Assembly (NCBI GenBank): GCA_050248715.1
Contig: JBFWRV010000003.1
Location: 1 to 64,000 of the forward strand
Source of the DNA: AWTP1-13 sp050248715
GTDB lineage: Bacteria > Pseudomonadota > Alphaproteobacteria > Rhizobiales > Hyphomicrobiaceae
Length of the DNA: 64,000 bases
Direction of reading: 5' to 3'
Part shown: positions 26,366 through 35,416 of the stretch, in pieces
Numbering within the stretch: the first letter of the stretch is position 1
How the letters are laid out: each line of letters opens with the position of its first letter
Position numbers and translations under genes: made by a program
The notes under the pieces: model-generated
What the model was told of the DNA's origin: nothing
What the model saw: the letters and a program-made list of their open reading frames with translations, nothing else
Databases searched by the model: none

Positions 26366-26704
26366 TCAATCCGCGGCAACAAGCGGCTTGCCGTTGACCC
26401 GCGTCTGATCCTTCAAATTGTCGACCGTGACGTGGGTGTCGTACCAGGTGAGGCGTGGCCGCGCCCCGAAGCGCTTTGTCAGCTCAGCCATACGTTCCTC
26501 TGTAAACCAAGCTTCGGCCGACGTGCGGCTGTCCCAGAGATAGACGCCGCCGGTGCCAGCTTCGCCATTCAGATAATCCTTTCGTATCAATCCCTTCCCA
26601 GCAAGGCCGCGGTATATCGGGGCGCTCGATGTAGCCCCTTTCACGGCTTGGTCTTCGGTCCGCTTCGGCAGGTCAAACTGGACGATGACAATGCAATTGC
26701 CCAT
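26366..26704 (-). CDS. YdhR/ABM-like putative monooxygenase
   Basis: A 112-residue protein of the dimeric ferredoxin-like monooxygenase group (YdhR-like). It starts MGNCIVIVQFDLPKRTED and contains GLIRKDYLNGEAGTGGVYLW and SRTSAEAWFTEERMAELTKR, the characteristic beta-alpha-beta pattern with a W-x-S/T-x-x-x-A segment. These enzymes oxidise small aromatics or have no known substrate. It lies 115 bases upstream of the arginine decarboxylase gene on the same strand. Confidence 0.75.
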   Translation of the reverse strand: MGNCIVIVQFDLPKRTEDQAVKGATSSAPIYRGLAGKGLIRKDYLNGEAGTGGVYLWDSRTSAEAWFTEERMAELTKRFGARPRLTWYDTHVTVDNLKDQTRVNGKPLVAAD

Positions 26705-27296
26705 GGGTGCCTCCTAGCTGGGTCTTACGGCATGCGACTTCGCGTCTGCTGACGCAACAATCTAATCCTCAAGGTCCCCAACCGCCAATCCCTTCACGTC
26801 GGAAGAGCCTGAGCTCGGCCGCGCCAGTTCGCTCGATGAAGTGGAGGCCTGCGTCTGCCATCTCGACCGTTGCCTCCGCAGAGGGGACACGCCGTGGCAG
26901 CGGGGACTGACCTCCTGCTCTTCGTGGCAGTGCCGCATCGGGAACACCTGCGACCGGCCCTGTGATATCGGTTCCGAAGTGCAACCCCACGAGACCGCGT
27001 AGCTACAGCGAGGAAGGGGCTTGATAGAGAAACGGCCCCATCCACGGGGAGGATGAGGCCGCACTCGAGGTCACGAAGGACAGGGCCGGTCCTCTTGGGA
27101 GAAGCACCTGGCCCTTGTTGTCGAGGCCAAACGGCCCCGCAGCACCGATCATAAGTGATTCGATGGCGATCGGTTGTGCAGGCACGCCTTCGCGCAGACG
27201 AGCTGCCGGTAGCCCGGCAATAGGAGGGCCTTTTCTCTTTGGCTCCGACACGCTGCAGAAGTAGATTGCTTGCACAACGCTAAGGAGGCGTGCCCG
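26705..27296. other. Intergenic region, one doubtful small frame
   Basis: 592 bases with no convincing gene. On the minus strand a frame ending at 27003 reads protein-like for its last about 50 codons (MIGAAGPFGLDNKGQVLLPR then GPALSFVTSSAASSSPW), but it has no ribosome-binding site and no recognised relative. Promoters for the two divergent genes should lie here. Confidence 0.4.
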
Positions 27297-27728
27297 ATGC
27301 CCCAATACATACCGAGCCCCCGCGATTGGGTGCGAGAGCAGGTCGAGCTCTATGAGAGCAGCGGCGGCACCAAGGGGACGACGCTGCGCGACACCGGTTT
27401 GCCCGTGATCATCGTTACGCACTCCGGCCACAAGACGGGCGCAATCCGCAAGACGCCGCTCATGCGCGTCAAAGATGGCGACAGCTACGTACTGGTCGCG
27501 TCGCAGGGCGGAGCACCGAAGGACCCCGTCTGGGTGCACAATCTTCGCGTCAATCCACGGGTCGAGCTTCGCGACGAGACCGTCGTGCGGCCCATGCGCG
27601 TGCGCGAGGTCAAGGACGCCGCGGAGCGGACGCGCCTGTGGGCCTTGGCCGTGGCGGCATTTCCGCCCTATGCGGAATACCAGACGCGCACGACACGCCA
27701 GATCCCGGTGTTTCTGGCCGAGCCCTAG
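27297..27728 (+). CDS. Nitroreductase/deazaflavin-dependent oxidoreductase family (DUF385)
   Basis: A 143-residue split-barrel protein of the Ddn/DUF385 family. Visible motifs are VIIVTHSGHKTGAIRKTPLM and LVASQGGAPKDPVWVHNLRV, the family's cofactor-binding segments, followed by NPRVELRDE. Actinobacterial members use F420H2; the cofactor in proteobacterial members is uncertain. The ATG at 27297 follows aaggagg by 8 bases, which decides the start. The cupin gene is 41 bases downstream on the same strand. Confidence 0.85.
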   Translation: MPQYIPSPRDWVREQVELYESSGGTKGTTLRDTGLPVIIVTHSGHKTGAIRKTPLMRVKDGDSYVLVASQGGAPKDPVWVHNLRVNPRVELRDETVVRPMRVREVKDAAERTRLWALAVAAFPPYAEYQTRTTRQIPVFLAEP

Positions 27729-27769
27729 GAGCCGAGGGCCTGCTGCCGGCGGAATGAGCGGAGGACGAA

Positions 27770-28138
27770 TTGATCACGTGCAGAAATGCCGATGTCGAGG
27801 CCGTTGCGGTCAAGGCGGTCGAGGGCAAGCCGATGTACGGCGGCGACATGCTCGTCAAGCCGCTCATCAAGGGCGAAGAAATGACCTTCCTCGAGATCCA
27901 CTACGCGGCCGGAGTGGGCGCCCCTCTCCACACCCACACGCATGAATCGATCGCCTACGTTGTGAAGGGGAAGGTGAAATCGACCGTCGGCTCGCAGGAG
28001 TTCGTCATGGGGCCGGGCGATGTCTGCCGACATCCCAAGGGCGTGCTGCACGGCCTCGAAGCCATCGAGGATTCCGTGGTGGTGGAGATCAAATCGCCTG
28101 CACCCGATATCGGCGCCTTCTTCGCGATGCGCGGCTGA
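27770..28138 (+). CDS. Cupin-domain protein
   Basis: Single-domain cupin of 122 residues. The metal-binding motif 1 is G-x-x-x-P-x-H-T-H-T-H-E-S (GVGAPLHTHTHESIAYVVKG) and motif 2 is GPGDVCRHPKGVLHGLEAIE. The TTG start follows ggaggacgaa. Small cupins of this kind act as dioxygenases, isomerases or ligand sensors. It is probably cotranscribed with the DUF385 gene. Its function cannot be narrowed. Confidence 0.85.
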   Translation: MITCRNADVEAVAVKAVEGKPMYGGDMLVKPLIKGEEMTFLEIHYAAGVGAPLHTHTHESIAYVVKGKVKSTVGSQEFVMGPGDVCRHPKGVLHGLEAIEDSVVVEIKSPAPDIGAFFAMRG

Positions 28139-28211
28139 CATCCGGGTTGCGTCGCCGCGGCGGGTGCCGCCCCATGGCTCGACCGGCTTGCCGCGAGGGC
28201 GAGAGGCTTGA

Positions 28212-28390
28212 CCCTGGGTTCCGGATATTTCGCTTCGCGAAATTCCGGAATGACAGTGCGCGGCGTCGCGTTCTTGCTTGTCATCCTGGCCGGAGCGAGA
28301 AGCGCGCAGAGCCGGGACATGAGCACCGCTGCTCTCCGCGGCCCTGGGTCCCGGGTATTCGCCTTCGGCGAATCAAGGGATGCCTGGGGA
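28212..28390. repeat. REP-like dispersed palindromic element, double unit (copy A)
   Basis: The first 44 bases form an imperfect hairpin (ttccggatatttcgc / gcgaaattccggaa) and are identical to 50628-50671. A middle part (ttgtcatcctggccggagcg...gcgcagagccggga) also has a counterpart there. A second hairpin unit, ggccctgggtcccgggtattcgcc / ggcgaatc, ends at about 28380. It fills most of the gap between the cupin gene and the convergent dehydratase gene and may act in 3'-end formation. Confidence 0.75.
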
Positions 28391-28408
28391 GTTGAACGGA
28401 AAACCGCT

Positions 28409-29581
28409 CTAGAACTCGAACTCAGGCCCGGAGACATACCGGAAGCGCTCCAGCGCGTCCGCGCGCAGCGTGAAGCCGAGGCCCGGCCGGTCCGGGGCGT
28501 GCACCATGCCGTCCGGGCGGATGTCGAATGGCTCGTTGAAGAGCTCCCACATCATCGGCATGTAGCCCTGCGTGATCTCGAGGATGTGGCAGTTGGCCGA
28601 TGCCATCGCCACGTGAATGCTCGCCGCGAACAACACGCCGCTGCCCCAGGCGTGCGGGGCCAGGCGTACGCCGTGCGCCGACGTCAGGGCCGCGATGCGG
28701 CGGATCTCCGTCATGCCGCCGGCGCGGGCGACGTCGGGCTGGGCGATATCGAGGGCACGGCGCTCGAGCAGGTCCTGGAAGTCGAAGCGCGTGAACTCGC
28801 GCTCGCCCGAGGCGATGGGGATGGTCGTGGACCGGCGCACCTCGGCCTGGCCGGCGTGGTCGTCCGGGGTTACCGGCTCCTCGAACCAGGCGATGTCGTA
28901 GGGCTCGAGTTCCCGGGCGAGCTTGATGGCGGTCGCGACCTCGAGCGAGCCGTGCGCGTCCACCATCAGCTCGACGCCGCGGCCGAGCCCGCGTCGGGCG
29001 GCCTTAACACGGCGCACGCAGTTGGGAATGGAGAACCCGTCGCGGCCGACCACCCGCATCTTGGCGGCGGTGAAGCCCTTGGCCGCGTAGCCCGCAAGCT
29101 CGGCCTCCGCCTCCTCGCCGGGCGCCCAGCCGCCGCTGGCGTAGCCCCTGACCGAGTTGCGCACGGCGCCGAGCGCCTGGTAGAGCGGGATGCCGAGCGC
29201 TTGCGCCTTCACGTCCCAAACGGCGATGTCGACGCCGGCAATCGCCTCCATGATGACACCGCGTCGGCGGCTTTCATCGGCCTGTGTCACGCCGCGCTGC
29301 AGCGCCGGCATGCTGCGCGAGCCGTTGTACATCTTCTCGTAGATGCGCTCGGAGAACATCGGGTCCTCGCCGACGACCTCGGGGGACAGCTCGTGCTCGA
29401 CGATAGCCGCGACGATGGGCGGCGAGCCGAGCGCGGCGCCGATGCCGGTGAGCCCGTTGTCGGTCTCGACACGGATGAGCGTTGCGTCGCTCTTGACCTT
29501 CGTTCCGAGGTCCGTGCGATGCCGCTTTTCCGGCGGAACCGGCGCCGACATGGGAACGGCGGATACTCTGGTGATTTGCAT
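28409..29581 (-). CDS. Enolase-superfamily (mandelate racemase/muconate lactonizing) enzyme, probable sugar-acid dehydratase
   Basis: A 390-residue enzyme of the mandelate racemase group. Visible active-site elements are the K-x-R strand (FTAAKMRVVG), the metal ligands in ELMVDAHGS, AWFEEPVTP and ASGEREFTR, and the catalytic His in RLAPHAWGSG. This His/Lys set fits the sugar-acid dehydratases of the superfamily, which make 2-keto-3-deoxy acids. Neighbours encode a lactonase, KDG kinase and KDPG aldolase, supporting that role. It is divergent from the SMP-30 gene over a 150-base shared promoter region. The exact sugar acid is not predictable here. Confidence 0.9.
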   Translation of the reverse strand: MQITRVSAVPMSAPVPPEKRHRTDLGTKVKSDATLIRVETDNGLTGIGAALGSPPIVAAIVEHELSPEVVGEDPMFSERIYEKMYNGSRSMPALQRGVTQADESRRRGVIMEAIAGVDIAVWDVKAQALGIPLYQALGAVRNSVRGYASGGWAPGEEAEAELAGYAAKGFTAAKMRVVGRDGFSIPNCVRRVKAARRGLGRGVELMVDAHGSLEVATAIKLARELEPYDIAWFEEPVTPDDHAGQAEVRRSTTIPIASGEREFTRFDFQDLLERRALDIAQPDVARAGGMTEIRRIAALTSAHGVRLAPHAWGSGVLFAASIHVAMASANCHILEITQGYMPMMWELFNEPFDIRPDGMVHAPDRPGLGFTLRADALERFRYVSGPEFEF

Positions 29582-29731
29582 GGGCTCGTTTCCTCCCTCC
29601 GGCGAGGCTCGTTACGCAATGCGTCGCGCTCGACCGAAGATTGGCAGTCTAGCAGGACCGAGCGCCATATCACTCTTGACGCGGGCATGGCGTCGGCCAG
29701 ACTTGCAGAGTGCACAGGGAGGCAATGCGCC

Positions 29732-30643
29732 ATGACGGATGTGACGATCCTGGCGACCGGGTTGGGCTTTCCGGAGGGCCCGGTGGTCTGCGCCGACGGC
29801 TCGGTGGTGCTGACCGAGATCCGCAATCAGCGCTGCTCGCGCGTAACGCCGGATGGCAAGGTCAGCCTGTTCTCCGCCTGCGGCGGCGGGCCGAACGGGC
29901 TGGCGATCGGCCCCGACGGCTACTTCTATCTCTGCAACAACGGCGGCAGCCGCTACGTCGAGGGCCACTCCATGGGGCTTGGGCCGCACCCCGACTACAA
30001 GCATGGGTGGGTGGCGCGGGTTGACCCGAAGACCGGCGAGGCGAAGCTGCTCTACAAGGAGGTGGGTGGTCACCTGCTGTCGGCGCCGAACGATCTGGTG
30101 TTCGACACGGAGGGCGGCTTCTATTTCACCGATCTCGGCAAACGCTACCCGCGGCATCGGGACAACGGCGGCGTGTACTACGCGCTGCCCGACGGCTCGA
30201 GGATCGTCGAGGTGGCCTACCCGGTCCTGAGCCCCAACGGCTGCGGCCTGTCGCCGGACGGCAAGACGCTCTACGTGGCCGACACCGAGGGTGCGCGGCT
30301 TTGGGCGTTCGAGGTGCAAGGGCCGGGCAAGCTCAAGCCCAAGCAGCAATTCGCGCCACACAGCGGGCGGATGATCGCCGGCCTTCCCGGCAACGCGCGC
30401 TTCGACAGTCTCAAGGTGATGGCCAGCGGCAACATCACCGTCGCGACGTTGAATACGGGCTACATTACCGAGATATCGCCGGCGGGTGAGATCGTCCGCG
30501 CGGTGAAGATGCCGGACTGCTACCCGACCAATGTCTGCTTCGGCGGCGCCGACATGCGCACCGCATACGTCACACTGTCCGACACGGGGCGGCTGGGCGT
30601 CATGCAGTGGCCCGAGCCGGGGCTGAAGCTGAACTTCAACTGA
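29732..30643 (+). CDS. SMP-30/gluconolactonase (LRE) family protein
   Basis: Six-bladed beta-propeller lactonase of 303 residues. It opens ILATGLGFPEGPVVCADGSV, with the first metal-ligand Glu in FPEGP, and also has GGGPNGLAIGPDGYFYLCNN, SAPNDLVFDTEGGFYFTD and LSPNGCGLSPDGKTLYVADT, carrying the Asn and Asp ligands. The ATG at 29732 follows cagggaggca. SMP-30 enzymes hydrolyse sugar lactones to aldonic acids, the step before the dehydratase encoded divergently upstream. Confidence 0.92.
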   Translation: MTDVTILATGLGFPEGPVVCADGSVVLTEIRNQRCSRVTPDGKVSLFSACGGGPNGLAIGPDGYFYLCNNGGSRYVEGHSMGLGPHPDYKHGWVARVDPKTGEAKLLYKEVGGHLLSAPNDLVFDTEGGFYFTDLGKRYPRHRDNGGVYYALPDGSRIVEVAYPVLSPNGCGLSPDGKTLYVADTEGARLWAFEVQGPGKLKPKQQFAPHSGRMIAGLPGNARFDSLKVMASGNITVATLNTGYITEISPAGEIVRAVKMPDCYPTNVCFGGADMRTAYVTLSDTGRLGVMQWPEPGLKLNFN

Positions 30644-30651
30644 GGCAGCGC

Positions 30652-30670
30652 TCGTCGCCGGCTGCGACGA
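30652..30670. terminator. Hairpin between convergent lactonase and aldolase genes
   Basis: Arms TCGTCGC / GCGACGA with a 5-base loop in the 34-base gap between two convergent stop codons. It is probably a bidirectional terminator, though no T-run is present. Confidence 0.5.
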
Positions 30671-30677
30671 ACCGCAG

Positions 30678-31343
30678 CTATCGGGCCATGTGCGCCGAGG
30701 CGCGCCGGGCGCGTGCGGTGATTGCCGCCCAGTCGCCGGATCGGATGTCAGCGGCGGGTGTCAGCCATGAGCCGCCGACGGACACTACGTTGTCGAGGGC
30801 CAGCCAGTCCGCGAAGTTGCCCTCGCCGATGCCGCCGGTCGGGCAGAAGCGCACGTGCGGGAAGGGACCTGCCAGGGCCTTGAGCGCGGCAATGCCGCCC
30901 GCCGGCACGGCCGGGAAGAATTTGACGACGTCGAAGCCACGGGCGAGCGCGGCCATGAGCTCCGACGGCGTCTGTACTCCGGGAATGAAGGGCAACTCGC
31001 CCGCGGCTGCAGCATCGAGCAACTCGGGCGTTGCGCCGGGGCTCAGCGCGAAGCGGGCACCGAGCGCATGGGCCGTCTCGAGGTCCTCGCGCGACAGCAC
31101 GGTGCCGAGGCCGACGACGGCGTCGGGCACCTCCTTGGCGATAGCCGCCGCGGCGGCCGGAGCTGCCGGCGTCCGCAGGGTGATCTCGAGGGCCGTGAGG
31201 CCCCCGGCGACGAGGGCGCGGGCGAGCGGCACGGCGTCCTCGACCCGTTCGATGGTGATCACGGGAATAACCGGTGCGGCGCGGAGGAGTTGCTCCAATT
31301 TCGCGCAGCGCGACTGCGCGGCGCGGCCTTTCGGTGCGGTCAT
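30678..31343 (-). CDS. eda: 2-dehydro-3-deoxy-phosphogluconate (KDPG) aldolase
   Basis: Class I aldolase of 221 residues splitting KDPG (or the galactonate analogue) to pyruvate and glyceraldehyde 3-phosphate. Motifs are PVITIERVEDAVPLARALVA, the catalytic Glu in TALEITLRTP, AVVGLGTVL, LSPGATPELL, the Schiff-base Lys in GFDVVKFFPA and the phosphate-binding FCPTGGI. The start overlaps the KDG kinase stop by 4 bases (ATGA), so the two are coupled. Confidence 0.95.
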   Translation of the reverse strand: MTAPKGRAAQSRCAKLEQLLRAAPVIPVITIERVEDAVPLARALVAGGLTALEITLRTPAAPAAAAAIAKEVPDAVVGLGTVLSREDLETAHALGARFALSPGATPELLDAAAAGELPFIPGVQTPSELMAALARGFDVVKFFPAVPAGGIAALKALAGPFPHVRFCPTGGIGEGNFADWLALDNVVSVGGSWLTPAADIRSGDWAAITARARRASAHMAR

Positions 31344-32275
31344 GAGGGCTGGCCTCGCAGATGGGGGATGTCGGCGAATTCCGGCATGGCCGCGCGGGGA
31401 ATGATCGCCCCGCCGTGACGCACGACGGCGCCCGCCAGCCGGTGGCCAGCCCGTGCCGCGTCCGCTGGTGACGCGCCGGAAAGGCGAGCGGCGAGATAGG
31501 CGGCGGCAAAGCTGTCACCCGCTGCCGTCGTGTCGACGACCGCCTCGACCGGCTCGGCGATGATCGTCTGCGCAACTGCGTCGTGGTGAATGCGCACGGC
31601 GGGCTCCGCGAGCTTGACGACGACCTCGGCGCGCCCCTTCCCGATCGGCAGCTCGGCCAGGCCATCGTCACCGAAGAGGAGGCCCAGGTCTTCCGTGGAG
31701 GCGAGTACGATGTCGGCGCGTGCGAGCGCCGCGCGGAAGGCGGCCTTTGCCACGGCGCGGTCGGGCCAGCCGCGCGGGCGGAAGTTCGTGTCGAACACGA
31801 TGCGCGCATTGTGCGCCCGGGCATCGTCGAGTGCGGCGAAGAGCCGGGCACGGCCTGCCTCGCCGTAGAGGGACAGCGACACGCCCGAGAGATAGACGGC
31901 GTCGTACTCGGCCAGCGCCCGGACGATCGCAGGGGTCTCGGGGAGGTCGAACAGGAGCCGCGCCGGCGCACTGTCGCGCCAGTAGTGAAAGCTGCGCTGT
32001 CCGGCCGCATCCGTGGTGATCACGTAGAGCCCGGGCAGGCGCCCCGGAACGCGCACGACGCGTCCCGTCCCGACGCATTCCGCCTCCCAGGCGCGCAGCA
32101 TCTCCTCGCTCCACGGGTCGTCGCCGAGCGCGGTAACGTAGTCCACATGCACGCCCAGGCGCGCCAGGTACACGGCCGTGTTGAGCGTATCGCCGCCATA
32201 GCTGCGCGACAGAAGGGTGCCCGAGGCCTGCGACAGCTCGATCATGCACTCGCCGATCGATGCAACTCGGATCAT
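31340..32275 (-). CDS. kdgK: 2-keto-3-deoxygluconate kinase (PfkB family)
   Basis: PfkB-type sugar kinase of 311 residues. It opens MIRVASIGECMIELSQASGT, typical of KDG kinases, with SRSYGGDTLNTAVYLARLG as substrate-binding motif, FDTNFRPRGW in the middle and DTTAAGDSFAAAYLAARLSG as the PfkB signature with the catalytic Asp. The ATG at 32275 is chosen because upstream sequence belongs to another frame. It phosphorylates the dehydratase product to give the substrate of the coupled aldolase. Confidence 0.93.
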   Translation of the reverse strand: MIRVASIGECMIELSQASGTLLSRSYGGDTLNTAVYLARLGVHVDYVTALGDDPWSEEMLRAWEAECVGTGRVVRVPGRLPGLYVITTDAAGQRSFHYWRDSAPARLLFDLPETPAIVRALAEYDAVYLSGVSLSLYGEAGRARLFAALDDARAHNARIVFDTNFRPRGWPDRAVAKAAFRAALARADIVLASTEDLGLLFGDDGLAELPIGKGRAEVVVKLAEPAVRIHHDAVAQTIIAEPVEAVVDTTAAGDSFAAAYLAARLSGASPADAARAGHRLAGAVVRHGGAIIPRAAMPEFADIPHLRGQPS

Positions 32276-32367
32276 GGCTGCAGCAGCTCCTGGCCCGCAT
32301 CGATGCGGAGGATATGGCTTCGGCGCGCAAGCGCAAGGGGCCGGCCCCCCGTGTGCGTGTCGCCCTC

Positions 32368-33752
32368 TTACGTCTGGTCCGTCGCCAGCTTCTCGCGGCG
32401 GCGGGCGAAATTGGGCACCAGCGGCGCCAGCAGCGCGATCGCTGCCAGGACCAGACACGCGGCGGAGATGGGCCGCTCGAGGAAGATCATGAACTCTCCG
32501 TGCGACAGGATCAGCGACTTCCTGAGGTTGTTCTCCAGCATCGGCCCAAGCACGAAGGCCAGAACCAGCGGTGCCGGCTCGTAGCCGAATTTCCGCATGA
32601 GATAGCCGAGCACCCCGAACACGACCATCACGAACACGTCGAACACGGCGTTGCCCGAAGCGAACACGCCGACGATGCAGAACATCAAGATGAGAGGAAA
32701 GAGAACGCGATAGGGTAGTTTCAGCACCTGCACCCACATGCCGATGAGGGGCATGTTGAGAGCAGCATGGCAGTGCCGATGTACATGCTGGCAACCACGC
32801 CCCAGAGCAACGCGGGGTTTTGCGTCATCAGCAGGGGACTTGGCTGCAGGCCGTGGATGACGAAGGCGCCGAGCAGCAGCGCCATCACCACGTTGGGCGG
32901 AATGCCGAGCGTCATCAGGGGAATGAAGGCGCCGCCGGCGGCAGCGTTGTTGGCGGCCTCCGGTCCGGCGACGCCCTCGATGGCGCCCTTGCCGAAGCGC
33001 TCGGGCGTGCCCGACATCTTCCGCTCCAGCGCGTAGCTGGCGAAGGACGAGATGACGGCGCCGCCGCCGGGCAGGATGCCGAGGAAGAAGCCAAGCACGG
33101 TCCCCCGCATGATCGGCCACTTGCAGGCCGCCCAGTCGGCGAGCGACGGCCACAGCCCGCCGATGCGGGCCTTGATCACCTCGCGCTTGAGCTCGCGCTC
33201 GAGGTTGGAGAGGATTTCGGCGACGCCGAAGGAGGCCATCAGCAGCGACTTGGGTATGGAGCCCTGGCTCAGGAAGCTCAGGATGGTCAGGCCCAGCACC
33301 ATCAGGCTGAAATACTCCGGCGGCCCGAAGGCAACGGCGATGCGCGCCAGGGCCGGTGCCACCAGCATCAGCGCGATGATGGCAAAAACGCCGGCCGCGA
33401 ACGAGGCCAGTGCCGCCATGCCGAGCGCGGGGCCCGCGCGCCCCCGTTTGGCCATCTCATAGCCGTCGAGGCAGGTGACGACCGAGGCGGCCTCGCCGGG
33501 GATGTTCACCAGGATGGAGGTGGTCGAGCCGCCGTACATGGAGCCGTAATAGATGCCGGCCATCATGATGATGCCGGCCTCCGGCGAGCCCGACAGCGTC
33601 ACCGGCAGCAACAGCGACATGGCAGAGACGGGACCGATGCCCGGCAGCACGCCGACGAGCGTGCTGATGAAGACGCCGATGAAGCAGTACAGGAGGTTGA
33701 TGGGTTGCAGGGCGACGCCGAAGCCCTGAACCATGCTCGCGAAGAGGTCCAT
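32368..33752 (-). pseudogene. tctA: tctA: tripartite tricarboxylate transporter large permease, frameshifted
   Basis: Large membrane subunit of a TctABC-type secondary transporter, about 460 residues if read through. The first frame (MDLFASMVQGFGVALQPINL ... GVLPGIGPVSAMSLLLPVTL ... MYIGTAMLL) is normal, then ends in a foreign 12-residue tail at 32721. The true continuation (LNMPLIGMWVQVLKLPYRVL ... NNLRKSLILSHG) is in another frame. The break lies at about 32755-32766, within the sequence read on the minus strand as ctgctctcaac, and one missing base would restore it. This is either real decay or a sequencing error. Confidence 0.85.
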
Positions 33753-33762
33753 GCGTCCCCCG

Positions 33763-34227
33763 TTATTCGAGGACGCCGGCGAGGAGGCCTGCCGGTAGCT
33801 GGATCTTGAGCCACTTGGTAATCGCGGCCCATACCCCGAACGTGGCGACCACGGCGATCACGATCGATAGCCGCCAGTCGACCGGATCGACGAACCACAT
33901 CAGCACGAGCAGCAGTGCCAGCGTGCAGGGGATGAAGCCGATGCGCTCGAAGCCAACACCGAAGACGAGCAGAAGGGCGACGACGAGGAGGACCTTGCCC
34001 CAGCGTGTGCCTTCCCACAGCGAGCCGAGCGTCGGCCCACCGGTCAGGATCGCGAAGGCGATGACGCACAGAGACAGCGCGCTCATCAGGATGCCGATCC
34101 AGAAGTAGGCGAAGCCGGGCCCGGGATCGTTCAGCTTGCCCAGGCCCATGTCGCGCCCTGCCCAGATCACGAATGCGCCGATTGCGAGCCAGAACAGGCC
34201 GCCCCAAAGCTCCGAGTTTCGGATCAC
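33763..34227 (-). CDS. tctB: tctB: tripartite tricarboxylate transporter small permease
   Basis: Small membrane subunit, 154 residues, with four hydrophobic segments and the TctB-type opening IRNSELWGGLFWLAIGAFVI plus DPGPGFAYFWIGILM. The GTG at 34227 follows an aaagga site, which gives the correct family N-terminus. It sits 10 bases upstream of tctA. Alone it is intact, but both its partner subunits appear damaged. Confidence 0.9.
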   Translation of the reverse strand: MIRNSELWGGLFWLAIGAFVIWAGRDMGLGKLNDPGPGFAYFWIGILMSALSLCVIAFAILTGGPTLGSLWEGTRWGKVLLVVALLLVFGVGFERIGFIPCTLALLLVLMWFVDPVDWRLSIVIAVVATFGVWAAITKWLKIQLPAGLLAGVLE

Positions 34228-34359
34228 GTCAGAGTTCCTTTCGGGTCGTGCAGTGCATTGCGGCATGGTCGCGGCCGGCTGCCGGAGCCCGCATTTCTGC
34301 CGCATACCATGTGGCGCGGATTGCTGGCGGGGCAGTGCGCAATCGCGCGCCGTGCGGCG

Positions 34360-35127
34360 CTACTCCTTCTTGGCGAGGCCGAAGGGAGAGTCGAACTCGT
34401 AGGTGTAGCCGAACTCCTTCAGGCTCGGAGCGTCCGGCCATTTCTTGCTGCGCTCGCCGTTCAACAGCATCAGCAGGCGGAAGTCGCCCGATGCCACCAG
34501 AGGTCCCCAGCTCGGCGACTCCACCATGCACATGACGTGCCCGCCGAGGATTGCCGCGATCGACTCGCCGCCCCCCTTGGTGGGGATGTGATTGAACTGT
34601 ACTCCCGACTGGCGCGCCATCAGCTCCATGGCGATGCTGTTGGTCGTGGCCGCACCGATGGTGGCATAGGTGAACTTGCCGGGGTTGGCCTTGGCGAAGT
34701 CGATGACGTCCTGCCACTTCTTGAAGGGACCGTCGGCTTTGACCGCCACGCCCAGAGTGTAGCCGCCGAGCATGATCACGTACGTGAAGTCGAACGTGGC
34801 CTTCTGCATCACGGGGACGCGAAATACGGGAATGGCGATCTGCGCGATCGTGTAGCCATCGGGCTTGGCAGTGGCCGCCATCGTGGCCGGACCGAGCGTG
34901 GCGCTCCCGCCCGGCTTGTTCTCGACGATCACGGGCTGGCCAAGGTGCGCCGAAGCGCTCTCGGCGAGACCTCTGAACAGCAGGTCTGCGCTGACCCCTG
35001 CGTGGAAGGGGACGATCAGATTGATGGGTTTGTTCGGATAGTTGCCGGGCGCTTGCGCCAAGCCGGGGCTAGAATGTCCAAAAAACACGGCGGCGGCGGT
35101 CACCGCCGCAAATATGCGGCACAGCAT
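34360..35127 (-). pseudogene. tctC: tctC: tripartite transporter binding protein, C-terminally truncated
   Basis: Periplasmic solute-binding protein with a signal peptide (MLCRIFAAVTAAAVFFG ... GLAQA) and the Bug/TctC opening YPNKPINLIVPFHAG; GGSATLGPATMAATAKPDGY is also typical. The start follows ggaggacaac. It ends after 255 residues at DSPFGLAKKE, whereas family members run to about 320 and continue with a C-terminal helix-rich tail. No other frame of the following 130 bases restores that tail, so the missing part looks deleted rather than shifted. It may be unstable or non-functional. Confidence 0.75.
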
Positions 35128-35416
35128 TGTTGTCCTCCCATTGAGGGCACTGGTCCATTGGGTCGCCTGTGCTTGCCCGGCCGGGACCTCATCCAATTCG
35201 CGGGCATTTGGCAGCCATCAAGTGGATCGGAGGGCGCGGTCGCAGGCCGTGGGGGATCGCCCCGTTTGTTGCCGGCAGCGAAACCGCCTAGTCTTGCTTG
35301 CGGTCCAAGCCCCGGCCGCTGACGGACTGGAAGAACTGGCTGCAAATCAACAAGTTGCCTCGGCGTTAACGAAATTCGCGCTGCCGCGTTTGCCATCCTG
35401 CACGGGAGAAGACGAC

